A stretch of 64,000 bases of DNA from Lichenicola sp964247725 (GCA_964247725.1 CAXTVM010000015.1:1-64000), one strand, 5' to 3'. Counted from the stretch's first letter, positions 17,250 to 28,935 are shown. A program made the numbers and translations. The notes: a model not told the origin generated them from the sequence alone.

Positions 17250-19561
17250 CGCATCGTCCCCGTGGGCCCTTCGACCGCCGGCGGCCGTGCCGGAACGAGC
17301 ACGGTCACCCGCCGGTGGCGCTCGCGCACCGCCGCCGTGCCCAGCGGCACCCTCACGTAGTCGCCGCGCCGGAACAGCGGCGAGAGGTCGTCGAAGTTCT
17401 CGCTGCCGAACCAGCCGTCCTGGCCGCCCAGCAGCACCATCAGGTTGGCGTCGGGGTCGGACAGGTCGGACAGGTGCCTGGCGCAGGAGCCGAAGCTCGA
17501 TCCGTGCGGCCGGGTGCCGATCGGGTGCGCGGACTTGTGCACGGTGTGGTTGCCGCCCGCGGCCGCGAAGGGCCGCGCGCGGTAGCGGGCGCCGATCAGC
17601 GGCAGCCGTCCCAGCGGATGCGTCGGCGCGATCCGGTGCAGGCCGCCCCAGTCGCGATAGCGGTCCTGGCGTCGGGCCGCCGGCACCAGGGCGGCCGCGA
17701 CCAGCCGCCGCAGCCGCCGCGCCGGCAGCGCGCGCAGGTCCTCGGCCAGCAGCGTCTGCGTCATCCACACTGCTTCATAGGCTTCGAGGCGCGGCGTCCA
17801 GGAACGTGCTCTCAGGCGGCGGACGACGCCGCCCAGCAGCAGCTCGAACGCCAGGGCGCCCTCGGACCCGGAGCCATAGCGCCCATCCCACTCCGACAGC
17901 ACGGCCAGGAACCGGCGCAGGCGCCGCGAGCGCGGCCCGGACGGCAGCCGTCCCAGCAGCAGGTCGCGCAGCGCCAGGCTGCGCGGCGCCAGCACGTCGG
18001 CCTGCATCGCCGCGAGCGCCTCGAGGTCCACCGGGTGCCGCGACAGCAGCGCCTCGATCCGGAGGCGGCGGTCCGGCTCCGAGAAGAACAGGCCGACCGG
18101 CACCCCGCTCCCGGCCGGCGCATCGTTGGCCGACACCAGCAGCGGGTGCTCCGGCGCGGCGCGGACCGGCAGGCCGGAGGCGCGCACGACGTCCTGCCAG
18201 GCCGCCGCCGCCGCGGGCGGCACCGGCAGGTCGCCCGGCGGCGCGGCCGGGCGGCACGGCAGGTGCGCCGCCAGCAGGTGCCCGGCCTGGCCGTCGCGGC
18301 CGGCGAACAGCATGTTGAGGCCGGGCACGCCGAACCCCTCCATCGCGGCGCGGAAGCCGGCCCAGTCGCGGCAGCGCGCGACCGACAGCAGGGCGGTCAG
18401 CTCGTCGCTCGGCCGGTGCCCCATCCAGCGCAGCGCCAGCGGCCGGCGCGACGGCAGCAGCGGCCCGTCCGACACCACCGGCCCGTGCGCGGTGCGGCGC
18501 AGGGCCAACCGACGCGGCGCCCCCCCGCGCACCCGGATCGTCTGGTGGCGCACGGCGAACTCCGCGGGCGCCAGCCCCGACACGTCGAACAGGTCGCTGC
18601 CCTGCGCGTGCAGGCTGGTGGCGCCCCAGGCGGCATCGGGGTTGCGGCCGAGCACCAGCGTGGGCAGTCCCGGCATCATCATGCCGACGCAGTGGAGGCC
18701 GGGCGCCCGCATGCCGACGATCAGGCACGGGCTGGGCAGGCCGAACGGCAGGTGGGGATCGCTCGCGATCAGCGCGGCGCCGGTCGCGGTCAGCGCGCCG
18801 GACACCGCGACCGAGTTGCTGCCGCCGCGCGCGGCCGCGGCAAGCGCCCGGGCGACCGCCCCGCCGCCCATCCCGCCGGCCATCCCACCGTCCTGGCCGT
18901 CCATCGCCGGCGGCGCGCCGCCGGACAGCAGGCGCGGCCAGAGCGCCGCCCAGCGGGCCGGCGGCAGGCGGCCGCGCAGGCGCAGCAGCCTGGCCCAGAC
19001 CAGCCAGCTGATGTCGGCCGAGTTCAGGCGCAGCAGAAGCAGGAGGTGGTCCAGCGTCCAGGGTTCCGGGCGCAGCGCCAGCACCGCGAACTCGCGCGGC
19101 AGGACCGGCGCGTGCTCCAGATGGTGGTTGAGGCCGGCGACGAACCCTTCCGCCCAGTCGCGGCTTGCCGGCGGCAGCCGCGCCGCCAGCTCCGGCACCG
19201 CGCGGTCCAGCTCCAGCAGCCGGATCGCCCGGTCGGGCTCGATGCCGAGCGGCCCGATCATCTCGGCGATGCGGCCCTGGGCGATGCGGCGCGCGACCTC
19301 GATCTGTCCCAGGCGCAGGTGCGCGTGCACCACGCCCAGCGCCACCGCCAGGTCGCGGTCGCTGCCGGCCTCGATGAACGGGATCTGGTGGTCGTCCCAG
19401 CGCACCGTGACCCGTGCCCGCACCGGCAGCGCCTCGGTGGGCAGCATCGCCAGCCGTTCGGCGGTCGAGAGCCGTGGTGGCCGGCCGCGCCCGAGGTCGG
19501 CCGCCACCAGCCCCGCCAGCACCGCGAGGCCGCGGGGCCAGTCCCGCCAGCCGGCGATCAC
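17246..19561 (-). CDS. Penicillin-acylase-type Ntn hydrolase
   Basis: Penicillin amidase family (S45) enzyme that hydrolyses amide bonds of N-acylated small molecules, or deacylates lipopeptides and acyl-homoserine lactones. It has 771 residues from GTG at 19561, overlapping the NRPS stop (GTGA). An N-terminal hydrophobic stretch (LAVLAGLVAADLG) may be an export signal or anchor. RWDDHQIPFIEAGSDRDLAVALGVVHA matches the alpha-subunit start. GGSNSVAVSG contains the expected autoproteolytic nucleophile Ser248, followed by ASDPHLPFGLPS and MMMPGLPTLVLGRNPDAAWGAT of the beta subunit, and GGNHTVHKSAHP plus GSSFGSCARHLSDL near the C-terminus. It is third in the glycosyltransferase-NRPS-acylase cassette, suggesting a maturation, deacylation or self-resistance role; that is inference. 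Confidence 0.9.
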   Translation of the reverse strand: MIAGWRDWPRGLAVLAGLVAADLGRGRPPRLSTAERLAMLPTEALPVRARVTVRWDDHQIPFIEAGSDRDLAVALGVVHAHLRLGQIEVARRIAQGRIAEMIGPLGIEPDRAIRLLELDRAVPELAARLPPASRDWAEGFVAGLNHHLEHAPVLPREFAVLALRPEPWTLDHLLLLLRLNSADISWLVWARLLRLRGRLPPARWAALWPRLLSGGAPPAMDGQDGGMAGGMGGGAVARALAAAARGGSNSVAVSGALTATGAALIASDPHLPFGLPSPCLIVGMRAPGLHCVGMMMPGLPTLVLGRNPDAAWGATSLHAQGSDLFDVSGLAPAEFAVRHQTIRVRGGAPRRLALRRTAHGPVVSDGPLLPSRRPLALRWMGHRPSDELTALLSVARCRDWAGFRAAMEGFGVPGLNMLFAGRDGQAGHLLAAHLPCRPAAPPGDLPVPPAAAAAWQDVVRASGLPVRAAPEHPLLVSANDAPAGSGVPVGLFFSEPDRRLRIEALLSRHPVDLEALAAMQADVLAPRSLALRDLLLGRLPSGPRSRRLRRFLAVLSEWDGRYGSGSEGALAFELLLGGVVRRLRARSWTPRLEAYEAVWMTQTLLAEDLRALPARRLRRLVAAALVPAARRQDRYRDWGGLHRIAPTHPLGRLPLIGARYRARPFAAAGGNHTVHKSAHPIGTRPHGSSFGSCARHLSDLSDPDANLMVLLGGQDGWFGSENFDDLSPLFRRGDYVRVPLGTAAVRERHRRVTVLVPARPPAVEGPTGTMR

Positions 19562-22500
19562 GCCTGGGCGCTCCGGCCGACCTCGCCGGCCGGCGCATGC
19601 CCGTGCGCGCCGGCCTCCCCGTCGAGGTGCCGCTCCAGGATCGAGGCGATCCGCCGCGCCGGCTCCGCCGCCAGGATGTCCTGGTGGTGGCAGTCGATGT
19701 CGTGCACCGACAGGGTTCGGACCAGGGGCAGCCAGGCCTGCGGCCGATGGTCCAGCACGCGGCCGGTGCCCTCGGTGGACCGCCTGGCCGCGTGGCAGAA
19801 CACCGCGTCGACGTCGACCGGCTGCGGCACGTGGGACTGCAGCAGGGCGAGGTTGTCGCGCACCACGCGGGCCAGCCGCCGCATCATGTCCGGCTCGGTG
19901 CGCAGCACCGCCTGCACCCCGGGCTGCGACATGAGGTCGTAGGCCCGGCACAGGTGGTCCGCGAGCGCCGCCATGGTGGTCGGCCGCTCCCCGCCCCCGG
20001 CCACGGCGTCGGCGCCGGCATCGGCATCGGCATCGGCGAGGCCGAGGAAGGCCAGCGCCAGCTCGACCTGCTGCGCCTCGTCCGGCGTCGCGGCGGCGTC
20101 CGGGGCGAGGAAGGGGTAGCTGTCGAGCAGCGCCAGCAAGCCCACCGCCTCGCCCCCGCGCCGCAGCCGGACTGCCACCGCCTGGGCGACCAGGCCGCCC
20201 ATCGACCATCCGAGCAGGTGGTAGGGCCCGCGCGGCTGGACCGCCCTGATCCGTTCGAGGCAGTCCGCGGCCATCGCCTCGATGCTGTCCGGCCGCCCGT
20301 CGGACCGGTCCGGGTCGAGCGACAGCCCGGCGGCCTGGAACGCATACAGCGGCTGTGCGGGGTGCAGGTGCCGGATCAGCGAGGTGTAGGGCCAGCCGAA
20401 GCCGATGATCGGCGGCAGGCAGAACAAGGGCGGCCGGCTGCCGCCGGCCCGCAGCGGCAGCAGCACGTCCAGCGCGCCGGTCGGCACGTCCTCCTCCAGC
20501 AGCGTCGCGATGCCGGCGACCGTGGTGGCCCGGAACAGGCTGGCCAGCGGGATCTCCTTGCCGAACGTGCGTCCGATGGCGACGAACAGCTCGGCGCCGA
20601 GCAGCGAATCCCCGCCCGCCTCGAAGAAGTTGTCGTGGACGCCGACGTCGCCGCGGCCCAGCACCTGCCGCCAGAGCGCCAGCAGCCGCCGCTCGGTCTC
20701 CGTGCGCGGCGCCGCCTGACGCTCCGCCCGATGCGCGCCCTGGCCCCGGCCCCAGTCCGGCGCCGGCAGCGCCCGGCGGTCGAGCTTGCCGTTCGGGCTG
20801 CGCGGCAGCGCCTCGACCGCGACGAACAGCGCCGGGATCATGATGTCGGGCACCCGGCCGGCGAGGTGCCGGTGCAGCGCCTCGCGCGACGGCGCCGCGC
20901 CGGCATCGGGCGCCGCGACCACGTACGCGACCAGCGTCGGCGCGCCGGCCGGATCGGGCCGCGCCACCACCACCGCCTCGGCCACGGCCGGGTGCCGCGC
21001 CAGGTGGGTCTCGATCTCGCCGGGCTCGATCCGGTGGCCGCGTATCTTGACCTGCTGGTCGGCGCGGCCGAGGTACTCGAGCACCCCGTCCTCGCGCCAG
21101 CGCGCCAGGTCGCCGGTGGCGTAGATCCGGCCGCCCGACACCCAGGGATCGGCCAGGAAGCGGTCGGCGGTGAGCGCCGGCTGGTTGAGGTAGCCCCTGG
21201 CCACGCCGTCGCCGCCGATGTGCAGCTCGCCCGCGGCACCGACCGGAACCGGCCGCAGGTGCCGGTCCAGCACGTGGACCCGGGTGTTGCGGATCGGCCG
21301 GCCGATCGGCGGCGGACCCGCGTCGTCCACCGACAGCGTCATCGCGGTCGACCAGATCGTGGTCTCGGTCGGGCCGTACAGGTTGGTGACGGCGCGGGTG
21401 CGGGCCAGCATGCGCGCGGCCAGCTCGGCCGACAGCGCCTCGCCGCCCACCAGCGCATGCACCCCGCCCAGCTCGGCGCGCGGGTCGGCGAGCAGCAGGC
21501 GCCACAGCGACGGCGTCGCCTGCAGCAGGGTGATGCCGTGCAGGCGCACCAGCCGGGCCATGGCGCCCGGGTCCAGCACCGTGGCGGCGGCGGCGACCAC
21601 CACCCGGGCGCCGACCGCGAGCGGCAGGAACAGCTCCAGGGCGGCGATGTCGAAGGTCGGCGTCGTGACCGCCAGCAGCCGGTCCGACCGGCCGGGCCGG
21701 AGCAGCTGGCGCATGCCCTCGATCAGGTTCGACAGGTTGCGGTGCGACACCTCGACCCCCTTGGGCCGGCCGGTCGAGCCCGAGGTGTGGAGGACGTAGG
21801 CGGTCGCCTCCGGGTCGGCCGGCGGCAGCGCTGCCGGCTCCGGCCCATCCTGCTCCGGACCGGGCTCCGCCGGCTCGTCCAGCACCAGGATGGCGATGCC
21901 CGCCTCCTCGAGGCGATGCAGGCGGTCCCGCACCGTCAGCACGCAGACCGGCGCCGCATCGGCCATCATCATCGCCAGCCGGTCCGCCGGCCCGTCCGGG
22001 TCCAGCGGCAGGTAGGCGGCGCCGGCGCGCAGGATGCCGAGCAGGGCCACCGGCACCAGCTCCGACCGCGGCAGCGCCACCGCGACCAGGTCGCCGGGGC
22101 CGATGTCCTGCGCCGCCAGGGTCCGGGCCAGCCGGAGGCTGCGCCGGTCCAGCTCGGCATAGGTGAGCGCGCGTTCGGACTCGCGGTCGAAGACCACCGC
22201 GACCGCGTTCGGCGTCGCCGCGGCGTGCGCGGCGAACAGTTCCGGCACGGTCGCGGCCGCTGCCGGGTCGGCGGTGTCGTTCCACCGCCGCGAGACGGCG
22301 TCGCGCTCGGCCGGGTCCAGCAGGTCGATCTCGCCCAGGCGGATCCCCGGCCGCCCGGCCACGGCCTCGATCAGCCGGCACAGCCGCCGGTTGTGCGCCT
22401 CCAGCTCGGCCGCGGCATACAGCCCGGGGTTGGCGTCGAAGTCGATCCGCAGGCCGGCGCCGTCGGAGCGGTCGTAGACGAACACGGTCAGGTCCTCGAT

Positions 22501-23619
22501 CTGCGCGTTCGACAGGTTGTGCGGCGTCGCCGGCACCCCGTCGAAGGTGAGCTCGTAGTCGAACGGCTCGATGTTGATGCCGAGCCGGGCGAGCTGCTGG
22601 TCGTTGTTCAGCAGGCCGAGGTCGCGGCGCAGGTCCTCGTAGCGGTACTGCTGGTGGCGGAGGGCTTCGCGCACCGTCCGCGACACCTGGACGAACAGCG
22701 CGTCGGCGGTGGCGTCCTCCGACATCGCGAGCCGGATCGGCACCGCGTTGGCGACCATGCCCGGGACGCGGCGCATGGCGCCGCCGGTCCGCGCCGTCAC
22801 CGGCAGCCCGAACACGAGGTCCTCGGCGCCGGTGATCCTGAAGTAGTAGGCGGCGACCAGCGCGATCAGCGCCTGCGGCAGGCTGACGTTCAGGCCGCGG
22901 ATCCGCTCGCGCAGCCGCGCCACGGTGGCCTGCGGCAGCAGCGCGGTCGCGCGCAGCAGGCCGCCGGTCGGCGCGGCGAGGCGGCGCGACAGGGTGACCG
23001 GCTCGGGCCGGCCCTCCATCCGCGCCCGCCAGTAGGCCCGGTCCCGGGCGCACCGTTCCGAGCCGCGATAGGCGGCCTCGCCCTCGGTCAGGGTGCGGAG
23101 CGGACCATAGCCGTGCGGCGCCGGCGGCCGGCCCTGGCGCAGGGCGGTGTAGAGCTCGGCCACCCGCTGCACCACCATGCCGCCGGAGAAGCCGTCGAGG
23201 GTGATGTGATGCGCCCGGTGGTACCAGATCCAGTGCCGCTCCGAGAGCCTCAGTACCGCGCTGACCCAGGTCGGGCTGGTGGCGAAGTCGAACGGCGCCG
23301 AGAACTCGTCGGTCATCCAGCGCATCGCCGCCGCGCGCGGATCCGGCCGGTCGCCCATGTCGAGCAGCGCGATCGGGTCGTCGAACGAGGGCAGCACCAC
23401 CTGGAACGGGATGCCGACGGTCTGGACGATGCGGGCGCGTATGGTCTCCATTTCCTGCGCGACCTCGCGCAGCGCCTGGCGCAGCAGGTCCGGGTCGATA
23501 GCGCCGTGCAGCTCGATCGCCTCGGCGAGGTTGGAGATGGAACCGGGCGGCGCGATCTGCTGGCCTACCCACATGCCCCGTTGCGCGGTCGAGAGCGGAA
23601 GCGGTCCGGTGTCCGTCAT
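19558..23619 (-). CDS. Single-module NRPS (C-A-T-TE), glycine predicted
   Basis: A 1353-residue free-standing nonribosomal peptide synthetase module. The C domain (about 6-435) has an intact HHITLDG (137-143). The A domain (about 455-950) has TSGSTGRPKG (612-621), TFDIAALELF, NLYGPTETT (746-754), YATGDLAR and PNGKLDR with Lys944. Aligned by eye with GrsA, the pocket residues are D657 I658 L661 Q700 V724 G726 L747 I755 W756 K944, one change from the published glycine code. The T domain has GGDSLLG (Ser1005). The TE domain has GWSMGG (Ser1139). The layout resembles EntF. A starting C domain followed by a thioesterase suggests condensing an acyl or aryl donor onto glycine, then release. It lies 61 bases downstream of the glycosyltransferase and overlaps the acylase by 4 bases. 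Glycine specificity is inference from the code. Confidence 0.93.
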   Translation of the reverse strand: MTDTGPLPLSTAQRGMWVGQQIAPPGSISNLAEAIELHGAIDPDLLRQALREVAQEMETIRARIVQTVGIPFQVVLPSFDDPIALLDMGDRPDPRAAAMRWMTDEFSAPFDFATSPTWVSAVLRLSERHWIWYHRAHHITLDGFSGGMVVQRVAELYTALRQGRPPAPHGYGPLRTLTEGEAAYRGSERCARDRAYWRARMEGRPEPVTLSRRLAAPTGGLLRATALLPQATVARLRERIRGLNVSLPQALIALVAAYYFRITGAEDLVFGLPVTARTGGAMRRVPGMVANAVPIRLAMSEDATADALFVQVSRTVREALRHQQYRYEDLRRDLGLLNNDQQLARLGINIEPFDYELTFDGVPATPHNLSNAQIEDLTVFVYDRSDGAGLRIDFDANPGLYAAAELEAHNRRLCRLIEAVAGRPGIRLGEIDLLDPAERDAVSRRWNDTADPAAAATVPELFAAHAAATPNAVAVVFDRESERALTYAELDRRSLRLARTLAAQDIGPGDLVAVALPRSELVPVALLGILRAGAAYLPLDPDGPADRLAMMMADAAPVCVLTVRDRLHRLEEAGIAILVLDEPAEPGPEQDGPEPAALPPADPEATAYVLHTSGSTGRPKGVEVSHRNLSNLIEGMRQLLRPGRSDRLLAVTTPTFDIAALELFLPLAVGARVVVAAAATVLDPGAMARLVRLHGITLLQATPSLWRLLLADPRAELGGVHALVGGEALSAELAARMLARTRAVTNLYGPTETTIWSTAMTLSVDDAGPPPIGRPIRNTRVHVLDRHLRPVPVGAAGELHIGGDGVARGYLNQPALTADRFLADPWVSGGRIYATGDLARWREDGVLEYLGRADQQVKIRGHRIEPGEIETHLARHPAVAEAVVVARPDPAGAPTLVAYVVAAPDAGAAPSREALHRHLAGRVPDIMIPALFVAVEALPRSPNGKLDRRALPAPDWGRGQGAHRAERQAAPRTETERRLLALWRQVLGRGDVGVHDNFFEAGGDSLLGAELFVAIGRTFGKEIPLASLFRATTVAGIATLLEEDVPTGALDVLLPLRAGGSRPPLFCLPPIIGFGWPYTSLIRHLHPAQPLYAFQAAGLSLDPDRSDGRPDSIEAMAADCLERIRAVQPRGPYHLLGWSMGGLVAQAVAVRLRRGGEAVGLLALLDSYPFLAPDAAATPDEAQQVELALAFLGLADADADAGADAVAGGGERPTTMAALADHLCRAYDLMSQPGVQAVLRTEPDMMRRLARVVRDNLALLQSHVPQPVDVDAVFCHAARRSTEGTGRVLDHRPQAWLPLVRTLSVHDIDCHHQDILAAEPARRIASILERHLDGEAGAHGHAPAGEVGRSAQA

Positions 23620-23680
23620 GCGATCCTCGTCGGCCGGGGTCTGGGGTCCGGGGTCTCGGGGTGAGGAAGCGATCGGTGCC

Positions 23681-25015
23681 TCATGCGTCGGCGGCGGCGT
23701 CTCCCGCCCGGATCAGGCCGGCGGCCCGGCGTGGCCCGCCGGGCGTCTCGACCCGGCTCAGCAGGCCCCACAGGCCGAGCTGCCGGACCGCCGCCTCGAC
23801 CCCATCCTCGGACCGGACGCGCTCGCCCAGCGCCAGCGCCGCCTCGCGCATCCGCGGCGTCCCGGCCCGGCCGATCGCCTCGGCCAGGCGCGCCGGCGTC
23901 AGCGACCGGCGCTCCAGGGGCGGGGTGGCGACGCCGAGGCGGCCGAGCTGCCAGGCCCAGAAGAACTGGTCGCCGACGAACGGCACCGGCACCGTCGGGA
24001 TGCCGGCGCGCACCGCCGCGGCGGTGGTCCCGGCGCCGCAGTGGTGGACCGCGAGCGCCACCCGGGGGAACAGCCACTCGTGCGGCACGCCGGACACGGC
24101 GAGGACGTCGTCCGAGCGCGGCAGGTGCGCCGCCAGCCCGGCCCAGCCGCTGGAGACGACGGCGCGCCGGCCGGAGCGGGCCACCGCGGCGACCACCAGC
24201 CGCGCCAGCTCGACGGCGCGGCTGGTGACCATGCTGCCGAAGCCGACGTAGATCGGCGCGGGGCCCGCTTCGAGGAAGCCGGCCAGCTCGGCGCTCGGCC
24301 GGTAGCGACCGGCGTCGAGGATGAAGTAGCCCGGCATGGCGATCCGGTCCGGCCATTCCGGCTGGCGCGGCACCACGTGGCGGCTGAACCCGTAGAGGAT
24401 CCGTCCGCCGGCGGCGTTCGGCAGCGCCCACGGGCCGCCGGCCGGATAGGCGGGAAGCCCCAGCCCGTCCCGCACCCCGTCGACCGAGCCCCGCATCAGC
24501 CGCCAGGCCAGGACCCGGAGCAGCCGATACAGCGCCAGGTTGACCGGTCCGGGCAACTTGAACGGCGGCGGCCGGAACAGCGGCGGCGGCAGGTCCCGGC
24601 TGGGATCGAACGGCTGCAGCTGCGAGCGGACCAGCGGGACGCCCAGCCGCTCGGCGACGCTGGCGGCCAGCAGCGACACGTTGCCCGAGCCGATCACCAG
24701 GTCCGCGCCCGAGGCGGCCGCCATCCCCTCCTCGGCCCAGGTCCCGGCCATGCGGCGCGTCTCCGCCATCAGCGTGCGGAGCATGGCCAACTGGCTGCGC
24801 CGGTCCATGACCGCCTTGTTCCGGGCCATCAGCTCCAGAAAGTCCGCCGTGATCGGCGAGAAGCCGAGGCCGTGGGCGCGCACGAACGGCTCGAACTCGC
24901 GGCTGGTGGCGATCACCACCCGATGGCCCTGCCTCGCCAGCCCCTGGCCGAGGGCCGCGTACGGCCGGGCATCCCCTTCCGTGCCGACGGTGAAGATCAC
25001 GATGCGGGACGACAT
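23681..25015 (-). CDS. UGT/MGT-type glycosyltransferase (GT1)
   Basis: A GT-B fold glycosyltransferase, 444 residues, of the family that includes sterol, macrolide and rhamnolipid glycosyltransferases. The N-terminus is MSSRIVIFTVGTEGDARPYAAL, the acceptor-domain Gly-rich loop. The C-terminal nucleotide-sugar signature reads VHHCGAGTTAAAVRAGIP...PFVGDQFFWA. ATG at 25015 places the first beta strand directly at the N-terminus; a 22-residue upstream extension is unlikely. It is the first gene of the three-gene cassette and probably glycosylates the acyl-glycine or peptide product, or its lipid precursor; this is inferred from context only. Confidence 0.9.
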   Translation of the reverse strand: MSSRIVIFTVGTEGDARPYAALGQGLARQGHRVVIATSREFEPFVRAHGLGFSPITADFLELMARNKAVMDRRSQLAMLRTLMAETRRMAGTWAEEGMAAASGADLVIGSGNVSLLAASVAERLGVPLVRSQLQPFDPSRDLPPPLFRPPPFKLPGPVNLALYRLLRVLAWRLMRGSVDGVRDGLGLPAYPAGGPWALPNAAGGRILYGFSRHVVPRQPEWPDRIAMPGYFILDAGRYRPSAELAGFLEAGPAPIYVGFGSMVTSRAVELARLVVAAVARSGRRAVVSSGWAGLAAHLPRSDDVLAVSGVPHEWLFPRVALAVHHCGAGTTAAAVRAGIPTVPVPFVGDQFFWAWQLGRLGVATPPLERRSLTPARLAEAIGRAGTPRMREAALALGERVRSEDGVEAAVRQLGLWGLLSRVETPGGPRRAAGLIRAGDAAADA

Positions 25016-25061
25016 GCTGCCGCAAGGCCTCCGCCCTGGCCGCGCGGCAAATTGCTGCGAC

Positions 25062-25079
25062 GCCAAAATCGAATTTGGC
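25062..25079. promoter_or_regulatory. Imperfect 18-base palindrome upstream of the NRPS cassette
   Basis: GCCAAAATCGAATTTGGC lies 47 bases upstream of the glycosyltransferase start in an AT-rich island (about 25050-25110) that is the only such stretch nearby. The arms GCCAAA and TTTGGC are perfect and the centre nearly so. It is a plausible operator for the cassette. No regulator gene is adjacent and I cannot match it to a known site. Confidence 0.4.
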
Positions 25080-25359
25080 ACATCAGCGCAACAAGTTTAA
25101 CCCTGTTTATGAGGCCCTGGCGCTGACGAGGAGGTGATCCGGGCCCGGCCCATCTGCGCGGCGGGAGCCCCGGCCGGTGCGGGAGCGTCGAGCCTGACGG
25201 CTAGCCGCCGGCCCTGCCGGCCTTGGTGGACAGTGGCACCGAGCCGCTCCGGCGTAAGGCGTACCAGGCCAGTAGGCTGAAGCCGGCGGCGGGCATTACC
25301 GGCTCGGACCGTCGATCAGGTCCATCTCGATGGTCCGCTCCCGGACCGGCCTGCGGCAC
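25080..25359. other. Intergenic stretch upstream of the NRPS cassette, no clear gene
   Basis: About 280 bases between the cassette and the palindromic element. I see no credible complete gene. On the minus strand, about 25300-25201 encodes SEPVMPAAGFSLLAWYALRR followed by a short tail and TAG; this weakly resembles a PEP-CTERM sorting tail but has no attached protein and may be chance or a decayed gene end. Confidence 0.4.
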
Positions 25360-25552
25360 GGCTATCGCATGAGGGGGAAGGCCAGGGGCTTTGCCCCTGG
25401 ACCCCGCTCGGGCCGCGGGCCCAAGGCCCCATTTCGTTAAGGTCATACCTCCATGCACGGGGTATCTTCTTACGGATCGGGGCCCGCGGCCCCGACGGGT
25501 CCAGGGCAGCGCCCTGGCCTTCTCCTTTTCCGCCTCCTCAAATGCGACAGCC
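25360..25552. repeat. Best-preserved copy of the palindromic element (MITE-like)
   Basis: 193 bp with termini GGCTATCGCAT (25360-25370) and ATGCGACAGCC (25542-25552), inverted complements differing at one base. The inner arms run GGCCAGGGGCTTTGCCCCTGG / CCAGGGCAGCGCCCTGGCC, then GGGCCGCGGGCCC / GGGCCCGCGGCCCC, with a centre of about 45 bases. Each arm can also fold on itself. It has no coding capacity. It lies just after the gcvP stop codon. Confidence 0.88.
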
Positions 25553-25580
25553 TGAGGCCGGCGGTCGACCCTGCTGGACG

Positions 25581-28502
<2,922 letters not shown>

Positions 28503-28635
28503 GGCGCCCCCTAGAGCGCGATAGGCTCCGAAAGAGCCGATCCTGCCCTAGCTGTCTGTTCTAGCGGCTGATTCACGTCCCAGGCTGACTCAGCCCGAGA
28601 CGATCAGACGCTAGGCCGGCGGTCCGGCCAGTCTG

Positions 28636-28806
28636 CGCCCCTTCTGTCGGTTGGCCTGAGATCGTTATCCCGTCGGCGGGCGGTCCCGGCTCGGAGCCAG
28701 GCGCCACTTTCCAGAAGTCGTTGCCGGGTGGTCCTTTTGCCTGAGAGTTTCCGGGGCGGTTGCTCCTTCGGCGCCGGCTGGTGCCGGTCTCTCCCACGTC
28801 AGCGAA
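28636..28806 (-). ncRNA. Tandem glycine riboswitch in the gcvP leader
   Basis: On the minus strand the first aptamer shows GGGAGAGACCGG (near 28795), GCCGAAGGAGCAA, and AACTCTCAGGCAAAAGGACC (ending near 28729), the canonical glycine aptamer core. A second aptamer follows directly (about 28722-28638), with CTTCTGGAAAGTGGC, GCCGACGGGATAACG and ATCTCAGGCCAACCGACAGA. It keeps the 3' consensus but is diverged in the core (GCCGACGGGATAA where GCCGAAGGGGCAA is usual). The leader continues about 134 bases to the gcvP ATG. This is typically an ON switch for gcv genes when glycine is high. Confidence 0.92.
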
Positions 28807-28857
28807 CCTTGCGTAGCCGCGGGGGGCGGCCTCGTCAACGCTGCAGTGCCGGCCCGC

Positions 28858-28896
28858 GCACACGGCCGCGTGTGCTCGGTTAGCGGGATCTTAACC
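28858..28896. promoter_or_regulatory. Two adjacent inverted repeats in the gcvP / TPR-gene divergent promoter region
   Basis: GCACACG (28858-28864) and CGTGTGC (28869-28875) form a 7-base-arm hairpin with a 4-base loop. Immediately after it, CGGTTA and TAACCG flank 9 bases (about 28876-28896). This lies between the start of the riboswitch leader on the minus strand and the TPR gene at 28936 on the plus strand, where both promoters should be. Function is unknown; it could be an operator. Confidence 0.35.
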
Positions 28897-28935
28897 GCGC
28901 TCCGGCAATGAAGCGGCCGGGAGGAACCGCGCAGC

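Noticed and set aside
25070..25095. Sigma-54 promoter TTGGCAC...GCAAC
   Set aside because: The GG-to-GC spacing is not the required 10 bases and the site reads away from the cassette, toward no start codon.
25201..25300. PEP-CTERM protein
   Set aside because: Only the last 30 or so codons resemble a sorting tail; there is no attached exported domain or start codon.
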